Made by a program: the position numbers and the translations under genes
Assembly: GCA_949318235.1 (NCBI GenBank)
Contig: OX439127.1
Coordinates: 8,798,987-8,862,986, forward strand
DNA: 64,000 nt
From: Ecdyonurus torrentis
Taxonomy: Eukaryota; Arthropoda; Insecta; Ephemeroptera; Heptageniidae
Reading direction: 5' to 3'
Shown: in pieces, positions 42,140 to 57,090 of the stretch
Position numbering within the stretch: position 1 is the stretch's first letter
How the letters are laid out: the number at the start of each line of letters is the position of its first letter
Notes under the pieces: model-generated
Seen by the model: only the letters and a program-made list of their open reading frames with translations
Database searches by the model: none
Told to the model about the DNA's origin: nothing

Positions 42140-42870
42140 ATAATAATAATAATAATAAATGGTTTTTATTACGAGGCCAAAAAGGGTACACACCCACTTA
42201 CATGGTCCTCTGAATTGTTCTTAACATATTCAGATATTATCGTCACAGTATTTTATTTTTACAATAATTTTAGATCTAGTAAGATATAAGATTTTATTAC
42301 GTTCCATGTCTTTACAGAGTATAGAACAAGTCAAGTCAAAACGTAACATACATACAACAAAATATAATTAAATTTATAGCAAATTGTGTCCTAGATCAAT
42401 TATATTTGACATTATTAACTGCTAAATAATCAGATACTCTGTAAATCACATTTTCAAGTATAGGTATTTCTGTACTGATTTCTTAAATAATAAATATGAT
42501 TCACATTGTTTAATACTATAGGTGGTAGCGCATTATATATAGTTGAGGAATACAATACTCTGGGCCCTTTTTACTAAGTGATATATGATTATTTTCAATG
42601 TAATAATTATCACCCCTATTACGAGTTTCATATGAGTGGACACTGTGGACTGTTTTAAACCAAGAAGGATATCTTCGTAAAAAGTTAACACATTCATAAA
42701 TATATATACATGGCAATGGTAAAATATTTAATTCTAAAAAATGAGGCTGACATGACAAAGGAGGACCAAAATTGGTTTTAATCGCACGCTTTTGCATAAC
42801 AAATACGTCATTAGAAGGCGATTCACCCCAATATATTGTGCCATATTATATAACATTATACACATATAAA
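42140..42870 (-). mobile_element. LINE 3' fragment with degraded reverse-transcriptase C-terminus
   Basis: Minus-strand translation from about 42870 reads NVI(stop)YGTIYWGESPSNDVF, VMQKRAIKT, LELNILPLPCIYIYECVNFL and SYETRNRGDNYY, the usual C-terminal pattern of CR1/Jockey-like reverse transcriptases (YG...WG.S..N...LQKRAIR, LxILPLxxLYxYE, HxYxTRxR). A stop codon and divergence show decay. The 3' UTR ends at 42140-42180 with TTTTTGGCCTCGTAATAAAA and an (ATT)n tail. Confidence 0.8.
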
Positions 42871-43697
42871 GTTAAAGATCCCGTAAAAAAGCTCCAACAC
42901 AAATCTGCAACGATGGCAGGGAAAATATCTCTCGGTGAAATACTGTATATCAATGAAATGTTTCATAAAAATTTTCTCTTATAAAAATACATTTATTATT
43001 AATCTTTGTTATCATTATGATTTATGATTATTATTATTTTAAAAAGAAAATTTATAATTTTTTAACCTTTGCTATACAATTATTACAATCTATATTAATA
43101 GCGTGAATTTTAATGTGACCATCAGTAATTTTCTTACAAAAGCAGTAACCTATATCGTTAAAGTACACAGACATTAATTGCTCTCGACGACTCTATATAA
43201 ATGTACGTTTACACAGAATGCTATATCAAGACAATATACGGCGACAGATGAACTTGTGTAAGCAAAGCGAGTGAATATGAAATAGCAAGAAAAGGAGTGA
43301 GTAATATAAGAGCAAATACGGTCACTTTGTGATGAAATAATAATGAATGAGAGGGGTTAGAGAGAAAGAGAGAAAATGAGAAAGAGAGAGAGAGAGAGAT
43401 GAAACACGTGATATATATTTCAGGCAGACGGAATAAACACATTAGTAATGACAACTACTTTAATGTATTGCTTTTTACAGCAACAAAATAGATAGATACG
43501 GTAAAACAAAAGGAAAATAGAGAAGAAAGGTTTTGGAAAGCAGCAGTCAAGATTAGTGAGCCATGACTTTACTACTGCTCTGATTTATGATATTTTGAAC
43601 AAGTTGTAATATAGTTGCTATTTGATGTTATTTATGCTGTGTTGCAATTTGCACGTAGCTTGTGATGCATAACATGGCGATAGGTCTACTGTATAGC

Positions 43698-43698
43698 C

Positions 43699-43732
<34 letters not shown>
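43698..43732. repeat. (TC)n microsatellite
   Basis: 35 bp of CT dinucleotides. Confidence 0.9.
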
Positions 43733-43736
<4 letters not shown>

Positions 43737-44189
43737 ATTTGTTATTTATTTGCATAATAATAGTTATGCATATGATAAACAAATGAAATCTTGAATAATG
43801 AATGGCAGGAGCACATATTTTATGGACATGGATATTGCGGGAGGAGGAGGGTGATTCTGCACCCTGCAATGTTAATCTGTTAATCAAGGGAATCAGCGGG
43901 AGGTGGGTGGTAATACCTCAATATATTTTGCTCGGGTTTTGGGAGTGGGGAGAGATTTTATGATCACCCCTAATGAATAGTAGCTTTTTAATCAATCAAT
44001 AATATGATAATGTTAAATTGAATTCAGAAAAATGCAATGTACAGTTATCAGCACACCCACACTAAAAGTACACTATAAATTACTATAATATACACATTTT
44101 CAATTTTACATGTGCACATTTCAAAATTTCCAATAATACTACTTGGAATAAAAAATAATAATAATAAAAAAAATCATTTGGTGGAAGCA

Positions 44190-44628
<439 letters not shown>

Positions 44629-44742
44629 GATGAGCGTTGCTTTTACGTTGGTGGGTTATGTCAATTCCTCGTGTTAGCTGCCACTTTGGGTGTGTACAAT
44701 TTATATAGGGCTGCAGAGTACGACCATCAGCATCACTCCCCC

Positions 44743-44786
<44 letters not shown>

Positions 44787-44796
44787 ACACTTGCCA

Positions 44797-44830
<34 letters not shown>

Positions 44831-44877
44831 TGTTTACTCAGCATTATGGAACAATAACAAATCTAGCCTCCCTCTCG

Positions 44878-44927
<50 letters not shown>
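44743..44927. repeat. (TC)n - (TA)n - (TC)n microsatellites
   Basis: Three arrays separated by short unique stretches: TC 44743-44783, TA 44799-44829, TC 44880-44927. Confidence 0.93.
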
Positions 44928-44933
<6 letters not shown>

Positions 44934-45308
44934 TCTCTTTCTTTCTCTCTGGAATTCTACATGCAAGGTTAGCAAGCACGTGCAACACGCAATTATAGTG
45001 GCGATAATACTCAGTGACAGCATTATGCTCCTGCTATTAATGTCAGAAAATGTATTTTCATGTACAAAATCTACTGCATAATCACTGACTAAAGCAAGCG
45101 GATATGAAAAATAAATTGATGGAGTATAATATATATAAGAGCAAAACAAATAAAAAGAAAACATTGTGTATTATTTATTTTCACTTTTTTTGCGTCTTTT
45201 ATTAAAAAAAATCTACTGGTGACACATCATTTACTTTATAAATTAAAATACATGTATAAATATTTTTATAACTTCCTCCCTGTATTATTGTGAGTATTAT
45301 TGTGAGTA

Positions 45309-45324
45309 TGTGTGTGTGTGTGTG

Positions 45325-45407
<83 letters not shown>
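45309..45407. repeat. (TG)n microsatellite, 99 bp
   Basis: TG array with one C substitution near 45331. Confidence 0.96.
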
Positions 45408-45410
<3 letters not shown>

Positions 45411-45856
45411 ATTATCATTATTTTATTTTTGAAATATGTATATAATTCAATGCAATTTTTTTTTTAAAAAGACAGGATATTTAAAATATTTTCAAAAGAA
45501 AATCAATATTTTGTTCATTATTTTATTGAAAAAAAAAAGAGGAAAAAAAAAAAAGAAAAAGAAAAGAAAAAGAGCGGAAAGCGAGAAAAGAACAGTATGT
45601 TAATGTTGTAGCATTAAGGAACGAACTGCAAATCACTTGCTGGGAGCTGCAGTCAAATATTTTATTGTGTAACTTGGCAAGAAACAAGTGTTATTATTAT
45701 TGTTGTGTTACATACAGAGCAGGAGAGGTGAAAAAAAAAATGCTTTGTCTGAAATATATATAGTATTCCTTGCATATTCTTTTGAAAAATAAAGAGCTTA
45801 CATATCAGAAACTGGGGGAATGTTGGTGAGTGCGTAACAACTTTTCAAATTCAAAC

Positions 45857-45995
<139 letters not shown>

Positions 45996-46673
45996 TTTCT
46001 CCTTTTCAGAGAGGAATATGGTAAACAAATGCTACAAATTACAAAATAATAATAACAAACAATTTTATTAATAATGAAGAGAACTATGTGCAATCGAACA
46101 TTTTGCTGTAGAAATAGGATTTATATTGAGAAACTATAAAGATCATATTATTTAGGCATTGCTGCAGTAACTTACAATAATTTTGCTTGTTATTAAAAAA
46201 CAACTAAGAACACAAATTATTATTTATTTTTTTAACATAAAACATTTTTTTTTTAACTATATTTGTCATAAATAAAAAATATGCAGTTCCATTCCTACAC
46301 TATAATAATAGAATCTTACATGGAATACGGAATGCGTTTAAAAGCTTTCATTACTAGACAAAATTGAGTATGTAGTATGTACCCACATTTATCATTATAG
46401 TATAACAGTATAAGTAAATTGCAAACAAAGTTTTGTTCTGTTATCGAGTTGATATAAGTTGATCAAGTCTTGATTAGACCTTCAAGTAATCTTTAGAAAC
46501 TTCAGTTCGTGAGAGTTTTGTAAAAGTAACGGATTTGTAAACGTGGTTTGTGTGGAAATTAATAAAGGTCGTATACCTATATAATTTACATAGCAGTACT
46601 GATTTGCAAGTGCAAATGAAATATTCAGTATAGTATTGAGTGAGGGATGGTAATAAATAAATGTAGCTGCTTT

Positions 46674-46873
<200 letters not shown>

Positions 46874-47666
46874 CTCTCTATAAACTGCATCTCCCTGTCC
46901 GTGTTGAAAAATTAAAGTAGTTTTGCGTTTTATGTATTTTTCAACCGAATAATTACCTTTAAGAATAATTTAAAGACGGTAACAACATGAAATATTTATT
47001 TACGCCATCGTCAATTTTTCTAATTTAGTCCCATCTTTAATTTTTTTTTTAAATTATCAAAGCGCAGAGTTTTTAAACATGTTTTCAAAGTATATATATA
47101 TTGGATTTACTTAATAATATATAATTGCACATTCTTACTGAGTGTATTGTTTATGTTAGTTTTAATAAATCAGTATTTTAAAGCTAAAAATTTTGTAGGC
47201 TCGTTCAATAGTACTTTTTTTTTTTTTTTTTTTTAGAGCATTGAATGAATCTTTACGTTTTTAATTTGGGTTTTTTGTAAATTTTCATCATATACCTGGT
47301 TTTATACAAAGTAATGATGATGTTACATCCATACATACGAGTTATAATTGACTCATTACTAAGCTATATTCTGGAACCGTGTTCTATTGAAAATAAATTA
47401 ATGTACGTGCACGAACTAAAAAGTGGGGAAAAAAGATCAATATATTTGCCAACGCATTTTAAACTTGTCAACAATAATTTAAAAATATTCTTCCGTCAGT
47501 GTATGAAATTTTTATAAAACTAATTTGTTTGAATTGTTTTTACTATTATGATTTAATATCTACTATAAAAATATGTTTTTATCTTATTTTGTTTACAATT
47601 TATTTCAGAAGGTAAATTAAAAAAAAAAGGTTTTTAAAATTTTTACAGCTATCATTACGTCTTTAT

Positions 47667-47670
<4 letters not shown>

Positions 47671-47728
<58 letters not shown>
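47671..47728. repeat. (TC)n microsatellite
   Basis: TC array of about 52 bp followed by a short CA stretch. Confidence 0.95.
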
Positions 47729-47729
<1 letters not shown>

Positions 47730-48146
47730 TGTGTCTCTTTCTCATCTTGCAATTTTATACTCTCACTTTATGATTAATTTAAATATCAAGTTTTACTACT
47801 GTTGAATAATCAACAACTCCCTTTTCTTAATTAAACATTGTAATTTTTGTTCTTTATTAACTACCTAAGTAATGTAGTTAAAAAAAAGTACGCATAGACT
47901 TAATTATTCATAAATCATAACTCAGTATTTTTTTTAGTGAAACAACTAATTATTATTTAGGTATACACTAGTGACAGAATCAAAAACTTTCTTGTTTTAT
48001 TTTTTCCCTCCATGTGTGACTGTGAATGTCACATCTCTATACCGACTAAAGAGCAATTCTATTATAAAGAGGAAATGCATAACGTTAGCTTCCTAATTAA
48101 ATTGTTTACTTCATTACAATTTCTACAGCAAAGGTATAGTGGATGG

Positions 48147-48180
<34 letters not shown>

Positions 48181-48795
48181 ATTACATGTTTACTAGATTT
48201 ACAATGCTATTAAAACTTTTAGGAAATTTATATGTCTCTGTATTGGAATTAAGTTTGGTTTTGCGGTTTAACTTTTGAAATGTAATATATAACTTTCTTT
48301 GAGTATTATTGGTTTTAAAAAGTTATAGTATGTAAGATTTTAAGTAATGTTTATATTTTGGCTCATCTTGTGCAGAAGCGAACCATGGTCTTTCTTTAGT
48401 GTCACTAATAGTTTCTTATGTGTGCGCTTATCTCCTTTCGGTTCAGTTGAGAGGACTAAATAATTATAGCTTGTCCTCGATCTGTCTGCGTTGATACTCT
48501 ATATAAATAATGTATACATAAATATAAGTAAAAAATATTGCTCTGTTCACTGGTTTACTTTTTGTTATTGTTTCCATTTGTTAAACTTTGTTGACTATTT
48601 TTTGTTAATTTGAGAGAAGTTTTATTTAATTTTTATTATGTGATAGCAGCAGTTAATTACTTTTGTTTTGTAATTATAACTTTATATTAGCAGCAACATC
48701 AACAAAATTCTACTTGCATATTGTTGTTAATTCCAGCATATTTGTACTTTTTAACTTCAAAATTTCTGTTTACACTTCAGGATCATTCAATTTAT

Positions 48796-48799
<4 letters not shown>

Positions 48800-48839
<40 letters not shown>

Positions 48840-48860
48840 CTCTACCTCTCCATCTCTCTC
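48800..48860. repeat. (TC)n microsatellite with imperfect tail
   Basis: TC array to 48837, then CTACCTCTACC-type variants. Confidence 0.9.
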
Positions 48861-49002
48861 TTCTCGCTTGCTCATCAAATAAGACAACATTTTATTTATT
48901 TTTTTCTTTGGGCATAAAAGAAATAAGTAACTTTATTGACCCAGGCAGCTCATAGTGAGAATTTTAGTTGTAACAATCGTTGGTCTTTGTCATTATTTAC
49001 AC

Positions 49003-49128
<126 letters not shown>

Positions 49129-50173
49129 GATATTAATTTACAATAATCTCATCTATCTAATGACACACACATGCAATAATATAAATATAATTAATGTTAT
49201 GTTCCAAATTTGAGTGAAATTGCTTACCTTACCACTGTATACAACGTTATGTTTTTTATATAATTTATAGATAATAAGGTGTCCTTAATATATAATGCCT
49301 CCTTAAAAACCATTTCACTTGTAACTACAATAAATTGCGTACAAGTTGTTAAAATTGGCTTCATTTCATATTTTACTGTTACATTAACAACATAAAAAAT
49401 TTAATGAGATACTTTACATAAGCACATTAACTTTCAAGATTTTTAATTTGTTGAAATATTGACAAGATTGAGAAATAAAATATCAAATCAAATTTCATGC
49501 TCTGTATGCTAAAATTCGAGGACTAATTTTAAAGACAAAAGAATTTTTATATAATATATATATATTCCATCGACGTTGTAAAAAAAAAAAATAATATATT
49601 CTCCTTTTTTCCATAAAGAGGGTTGACTGCTTGCTTGGTTTGTGTCTGTAAGGGATGGCAATTTGGCAGCTACTCCCAATGCCAAGCGCCAGCCAGCCGC
49701 CCGTCTACCCGCATAGTAAAACTCTGCGCCAATAACAGATTAGCATTTTGTTCAATCGAAGTTACTGAATCGATATGATTGTCCATTTGTCTCTGTCGTA
49801 ACAATAAAGAATGAATCGAACCAGCAAATCTATCCTACTTTATGCAACTTTTATTTTTCATCAATCGATCTACGAGTGACTAGAGTTGATTTTCTGACAA
49901 TCAAATTAAGATAAATAAACAAAACAGGATTTATTTGATTTACTTTATAAACTTGATAAATTATGATGGATGTTGACTAGACAAATATATATATATAATA
50001 TTGTTTTTAAGTGTAATACTTCTTTGAAATATACTGCGTAACTAATTGACTAAAATTATTGGATTTTACAGTCATTCTGAAAGCAAATAATGCAATTTCG
50101 ACAAATTATTATACCATCAAAAGAGCATCACAATATGCTTCCCTCAAGTTTAAGTCTACAAAACAATTAATGA

Positions 50174-50502
50174 TTAAAGCCATAGACCACATAAAACAAC
50201 ATGTACTATTTAATGAATAAACACGAAATGAGATCTTCAAAACTGATGACAATTTGTACCAGAATGTTAATGTAGCCCCACGAGATAGCGTGAAAACACT
50301 GTATAGTAAAGTATGCAATTTGCGTGACTATTCATGTTTCTGACGTCAGAAACATGCAAAAATTAGTAAAAAATGTTGTGCGGGTTGCATAAATTTGAAA
50401 ATTTCTGATCAGTTTATCGGAGCTACAGTTGGGTTTTGAGACAAACTGAAGTTATTTATGTAAGTCCCATCAAGTGTTTTGTGATATATGTTTTCTTCTG
50501 GA
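50174..50502 (+). mobile_element. TTAA-type MITE, copy B1 (3' end lost)
   Basis: Starts TTAA-AGCCATAGACCACATA and carries the family marks: TTTCTGACGTCAGAAAC, TTGTGCGGGTTGCATAA, TTATTTATGTAAGTCCCATC and AGTGTTTTGTGAT. It stops at TTTTCTTCTGG without the terminal inverted repeat. Confidence 0.82.
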
Positions 50503-51469
50503 AGAAAACAAAAAATAAGAAGAAAAACAAAAAACAGGTGGCTATAGTATACTATACTATATATAGTGTAATGTACAAATTACATGCGCTCGTAGCGGGT
50601 ACATCAATGTATCAAAAAAAAAAAAAAAAAAAAAATCAAGTAAAAATGAGCACGGGTTTAAAAATTAATTGGCTACTATTTCTGGAGAGATAAATTCATT
50701 TTTAGAGATTAATGGAACTACAAACTAAACAACTTTTTTTTTTCTTCATTGCTTTTAACAGCCAACTCTACAGGTAGTAAGCGACTGATATGCAATCAAT
50801 GAGTCGTTTACATACGGATGGCAATTTAAATATTCCATTATAGATGAAGTCTAAGCACAATTTCATATAGAGGGGTTTTTCTCGCGCAGACTAATTGGCA
50901 AGCGCTCTCTAACGGTAAACTACATTGGGTTTAAATTGGTTACTTATAAAAATGCCTTGTTTCACTGAATTTTGATGGAATGACGGAACTATAGCTGCAT
51001 TGGTATATACAAGCCCTCACAACGCCTTAATTAAGATTATTAATTACGAAAATTTTATTGGTATATTTTTTCTGTATCGGTATATATCAATAATTATCAA
51101 TACACATATCAAATGTATTGAGTTCTTATACTGTGTGGCAAGTATATAAATATGAGATATGTGACGATAATTTTTATTTTTTTATAAAATCAATAATGAT
51201 AAGTAACCATGACTGTGCGCGTACTTGTAATAAATTGCAATGGAACATATTTTTTCATGCGAACTAATGCTATTTCCCCTATAATTTTAAAAAGTCTTCC
51301 GACTGTAAAAAAATAATAACAAATAATAATAAATATATATACATGAAAATATATTTATTTGGTTCAATAAGTTTTTCGTGGATATTAGTCGCTATATTTG
51401 TATGATATAATTCGTTCACCATGATCACACAATCTTACATTTTTGTATAATAAGAGGGAAGAAATGTAC

Positions 51470-51597
<128 letters not shown>

Positions 51598-52399
51598 AGT
51601 TGGAAGTATTTCGTTTGACTGGCTCAGCGAAATATTTTTTCTTCAAGCAGCAAGCAATAGGATGAAACCGACTTATGATTGTAATTTTCTCTCCTTTTGC
51701 CCATTGCCCGCTAGGCTCTGAAAGCAAGAAGCAATGAGGTATCGCACACAACTTTAGCTCAACTGGAAATTGAGAAGCTGCTTCAATGACGAAAAGAGGG
51801 TATAAAAATCTAAAACTTTCATAATAGTATACGTATATATATATACATATTTCTTTTTGACGTGAGTTAACTTTAAAAGTGGTATCAACAATAATAACGA
51901 ATAGCACTGCATTGAATTTTAAATTTTATTGCTATTTTTCTCGTTACACTTAATGCCCTGACATTTCTTCAATTGTGCAAAAAAATTGCAGACATAAAAA
52001 AGTGAGAGTTTCAACATTTTTGTTTTGTTATATCTCTCTATAATTTCCTTTACCCACATTTGCTTAATTTGCATTATTATGTTATATATTTATTTAAAAC
52101 TATTTTGTTAAAGCCTTTACGGTAAATTAGTCTTACATTGATTATTAAACACATGAAATACCGTTGACAAAGATTTCTCTTGTTTTCTTAAGTTTGTGGT
52201 GAAAGATAAGTCACCCACTCTCGTATGTTTATATGAATTTTCTACGTACAGTAAAAGCTCCAAAACTTTGTTTGATAATGTCTGTACCAAACAGATGCAA
52301 GGCAGCATAATGATAATAATTACGTTGCAAAAACTGCAAGCAGTGATTCCAGCTTTCTTTTCTATAGAAATATAGATATTTTTTTAATAACAGAAAATA

Positions 52400-52492
52400 G
52401 TAAGTGCGAGTAAGTAATTGCGAACGGCGAGTAAGTAATTGCAAACGGCGAGTAAGTAATTACAAACGGTGAGTAAGTAATTACGAGCGAGC
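52400..52492. repeat. 21-bp tandem repeat, about 4 copies
   Basis: Unit GAGTAAGTAATTGCAAACGGC with scattered substitutions. Confidence 0.9.
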
Positions 52493-52669
52493 AAGACGAA
52501 ACAAATGATATGGGCTCTGGAGAAAAAAAAAAGTTACAATAGAGATTAAAAAACATTTCAACATAATAAATAGATATATATACATACAATGAACCTGTTC
52601 AACGTGATATCTCACACTTAACAAGTGTAAAAGCAAGATGACACTGATGCTATTAATTTCACAAAATTC

Positions 52670-52933
52670 TTAAAGGCATAGAAAACATTAAACAACAAGA
52701 GAGCGTAAAAAAAAATGTAAAGTATACAATTTGCGTGAAAATTTCTGTTTATGACGTCAGAAACAATCAAAAACTAGTATGAAAATGTTGTGCGGGTTGC
52801 ATAAATCAAAATTTTCTGATCACTGCTACGGCACTGCAGTTGAGTTTTGAGACCAATTAACGTTATTTATGTAAGTCCCATCAAGTGTTTTGTGATGTAA
52901 ATGCTTATGTTTTCATGCTGTCTATGCTTTTAA
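52670..52933 (+). mobile_element. TTAA-type MITE, copy B2 (internally deleted)
   Basis: TTAA-AGGCATAGAAAAC at the left and GTCTATGCTT-TTAA at the right. It lacks about 80 bp present near the 5' end of other copies. Confidence 0.85.
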
Positions 52934-53905
52934 GTTACAAGCACCCTTTTTTTTTCTTTTTAATATTATTACAATATGCAATATTCGTAGAGAATAAGAA
53001 AATTAAAATTGTATTTTTATATAATATTAAATGCATGTGTTGTATAGTGATATAATATAATAACTTGGATGTCAATAATTACTTAGGTGGTATAATAATT
53101 ATAAAATCATGTAGTAAATATCATGAATTAATAAACTCAGAAAAAAAAACAGCTTAATTATGTTTCTGCGTATTTATTTTCCACTAAATTAATATTTAAT
53201 TTAAACATGAAAACATTTTTTTATTGGCTTCGCAATTCAAGGAAAATCATTTTGTAATTTAGTATTCTTTTAATGAAAAAAAAAAAAGTAAAAAAAAAAA
53301 AAAAAGTTTATTAAATTTGAGACTTAATATTCATAATCTTGTTTGGTTTCTCTTGCTAATTAATTTTTACAAAGTTTAAAAATATAAAAATATGTTCACG
53401 TTTTATGTTGAAAGGAAAACGCGATACGGCATAACAATATTATATTATACATTCTATTATATACATTAATGACAATAATATTTATTTTTAATGTTAAAAT
53501 ATGAAATTTAATTATTAATTAATATTGTGCTCTTTTTTCTTGTCAAAGTTCAGTATTTTTAATGGTATTATCAAACATTTCCTTCAGAGTATCGAATGAT
53601 TTTTTAGTTCACGTTTGATACTGAAGTATTTTAAATAATAATTAAATACGATGTGTTTGGTGATATAGATTTTTTTAAAATCTTTTTATTATTATTATTT
53701 TTCTATAAATATATTTTTAGATGTTTTAGTAATATTATAAAGTAAGTATACTAATGAATATACAATTCTACATAATTGTTGCATTTCATATTATTATTAA
53801 TTCGCATTGTTTGTTGTTTAATTATAGTTTAATTATGAGTATCTGTTCTGTGTGTTTAAAAAAATCAAAAAATATATTTTAATAATGAGGCAGACTTAAA
53901 CAATT

Positions 53906-54472
53906 TCGGGGGTAATTTTATTGCATATTCTAAAAGTTGACATTGTCCTAAATCGATAGATTTGTGAATTTCTAAGTTTTTTGTTCTTTAAAGGCATTGA
54001 CCACATGAAACAACATGTTCTTTTTAATGATTTAACACCAAATGGGATCTCCTAAACTGATGACAATTTTTACCTGAATGTAAATGTGGCCACACAAGAG
54101 AGTGAAAATACAGTAAAGTATGCTATTTGTATGACAATTCTGGTTTATGACGTCAGAAACAGGTAAAAAGTAGTTTAGAAATGTTATACGGGCTACATTT
54201 ATCAATATTTTCTAATCATTGCTACGGTGCTACAGTTGAGTTTTGAGACAAACATGTTATTTAAGTCAAGTGTTTTGTGATATTAATGCTTATTTTTTCT
54301 TATGGTCCATTCCTTTAAGTATCTTTTAATAAATTTTGAAAGTTGCAAAATGATGTCAATGACCGTGACGTAATTTTTATTTTCTAAAATTTATTAAAAA
54401 TACTTCATGAACTCAAAAATTAGAAATTCATACATCAATCGATTCAAAACAATAGAAAATAAATTTACCCTA
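53906..54472. mobile_element. Outer MITE C1, interrupted by TTAA MITE B3
   Basis: Ends GGGGGTAATTTTATTGCATA and inverted AAAATAAATTTACCC. CGATAGATTTGTGAATTTCT on the left and inverted AGAAATTCATACATCAATCG on the right form the arms. B3 (53988-54318) sits inside. Confidence 0.75.
53988..54318 (+). mobile_element. TTAA-type MITE, copy B3
   Basis: TTAA-AGGCATTGACCACATG at the left, TATGGTCCATTCCT-TTAA at the right, full family order inside, TGACGTCA at 54148. Confidence 0.87.
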
Positions 54473-55689
54473 TAGCTTTATAATATAAAGCTATAATTGG
54501 GTTTTCTTCATTGTAGTTTTCTTTATGTAGCCATTTTTATTACATAGATACTATGTTTAAATATTGTAATTTTACATTAATTATGGAATACAGACTCGTC
54601 ATTTGTGTGTTAGTATATATCATCATATCATGTGGTGTCACATTAAACTACTATTTTTCTCCATTTTTATGTTAGTATTGACAATGATATTGTAATTTGT
54701 AAATATTAAAAATATGCGTTGATGTAAAGTGTACATCTACCGATAAGTTATCCAAAAGTTATGGCCATGTGAAATATAATAATAATTGATGGAGAGTATT
54801 TTTTTATACACCATTTTTTTTTATATTTATATTGCATGTGACGTATACAAGCTTTTATATTTTACACAACACAGTAAAACATTAAAATATAAACATAACG
54901 TGTCCGCTCACATTATACTACTTACTTTGTTTCATCGTGAAAGCATGTAATTTAATATCTCATCTTACCGCATGGCTTTACTTGTAAATTACTTCAAAAA
55001 GTTGACTAAGTAAAAATATACTCATATATAAAGCATTTAATACTGAATTTTATTTTTCATAAATAAAATGATTATTTTTTTATTATTATTATTATTATTT
55101 TTATATAGAGAAACATGTCCTCGAGGCTCAATAAAATTAAGCACGTTTAACAGAATAAAAATAAAAGGGGAAAATTTTGCATAGCATTTTCTCGTATATG
55201 TTATTATTTATTTACTATGCGTTTAAATTTTTTGTTTTTTACCCTTAAAATTATGTAGTGGCTATCATTATTTTATATTGGTATTATTATCATCGATGTT
55301 TAATAATTATAAATTTGCAGTGAAACTCAAAAAAATACTTTATATTATGTATAATCAATTTATTTCGTTCGGAACGTAAAGCTTATTTTATATTAAATAA
55401 TGATGACAACTATTTTCATCTGCGTTCTATTGTCATTGCTTCTATACTAACTACCTATGACAACAATATTTCTATAGTTTCTTATATAATAAAGAATGTG
55501 AACCAAATTGTGTATATTTCATGACGTCATCAAAAATATACTTCCTCATTCATCTGTTCCGGACAGAAAATAAAAAACATCGAGCATACATATATGAAAT
55601 CTTTAGAATTTATTTTTTACACATTTTGAGTCATAACAATACATTTTTATCATTCTTATATGTGAAAAATGTGCAAGAAACTGGGCATA

Positions 55690-55692
<3 letters not shown>

Positions 55693-55741
<49 letters not shown>
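55693..55741. repeat. (TC)n microsatellite
   Basis: 49 bp of TC. Confidence 0.95.
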
Positions 55742-55743
<2 letters not shown>

Positions 55744-56077
55744 TCACCCACTCTTGTGACTTCATCGATTTCTTTTAATATATTCTGTGCTTGCTACTTT
55801 CGTGTAAAGAAAGAAACTCTCAAAATCATTGTAAAAATTGTACGTACAAAAGCTTTTAAACATTATAATGCACAGCAAGCTGTATCTATTCGGTGACGAT
55901 GGAGAGATAAAAGATTACTTATTTCAAATACTTTGTAATGTATTGATGAAATAAAAGTAAAAAAATATATATTCCAATATCTAAAACAGTATGTGGCAAA
56001 TCATTGTTAAATTTAAAACATTAATTCTTATGGACTTTAAATGTAACTATAATATAATATAAAGGTATAATTTAAGA

Positions 56078-56091
56078 GGGAGAGGGAGAGA

Positions 56092-56153
<62 letters not shown>
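56078..56153. repeat. (GA)n microsatellite with GGGA start
   Basis: GA array with a few extra Gs at the left edge. Confidence 0.95.
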
Positions 56154-56159
<6 letters not shown>

Positions 56160-57004
56160 TTATACTTTGTAAATTTAATTTTAATGTAGGTATATATGTT
56201 TTATCTTGTGGAACTAAAGTGTATGTACACCAAAGTTTAGTCAAATTAATTGTAGAGAGGGAAAGGAAATCTCAAGAGCCCTTTTATGGCTATAAAAGTC
56301 TTGTCGTTTACAACAACTTGTTGACTTTTTTTTCTTTTGTAATAAACCTAGGGAAAAAAATAATAACATTTTCCTTGTTATTTGCATTTAAAAATTTACT
56401 GTTGTAAAGTAAGTAGTGTTTTGTGATAATATTGTAATATAAAGACATATAAGCATCAAATATTTTAGCAATTGGCACGGTTTGTTCAGTCATAGGAACT
56501 AGTACTATACATGAAAATAAATTTAATGTCACTATTATATAATACGGAATACAATATAAGATTTTTTTTTTTTAAAGCTCTAGAAACTTGATTAGTTCAG
56601 TCAATTAAAATATTTTATGTTGTATCCCTGTTACCAAAGATTATAACATATAATTTTAATCCCATTCATCATTTAAATTTATTATCATTATTAAATAAAA
56701 CACTGTAGAATAAGTAAGATCTTTATTTGCATAAATTGTAAAGAGTAACGTAACTTTTATTGTGTTTGGTGAAAAGATGTTAAGAATTTAATACTTCTGC
56801 ATTCCGATACCAAAATTCCGCAGTTTCTTTATATATATTATATATATATATATAGTTTACAGCTTACTATGAGAAAAAGCGAATATTTTGATTAATATAG
56901 ACATTTTTCGCTTTTGTATTTTCCTTATCATTTCAATTAATCTTATGGATTCATTGTTGGGTTCTTTTTATTTAAACTTTTAAAAGGCAGCAAGCAAGCA
57001 AGCA

Positions 57005-57005
<1 letters not shown>

Positions 57006-57087
<82 letters not shown>
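57006..57087. repeat. (GA)n microsatellite
   Basis: GA array with one AAAG interruption, preceded by a short AAGC repeat. Confidence 0.95.

Positions 57088-57090
<3 letters not shown>

Noticed and set aside
42772..42984. 70-codon plus-strand frame
   Set aside because: Opposite strand of the LINE fragment, whose minus-strand reading matches reverse transcriptase.
50160..50345. Minus-strand 69-codon frame as a gene
   Set aside because: Lies within MITE B1, and other copies of the MITE do not keep the frame.
52400..52492. CRISPR-like array
   Set aside because: Direct 21-bp tandem copies with no spacers, in a eukaryotic genome.
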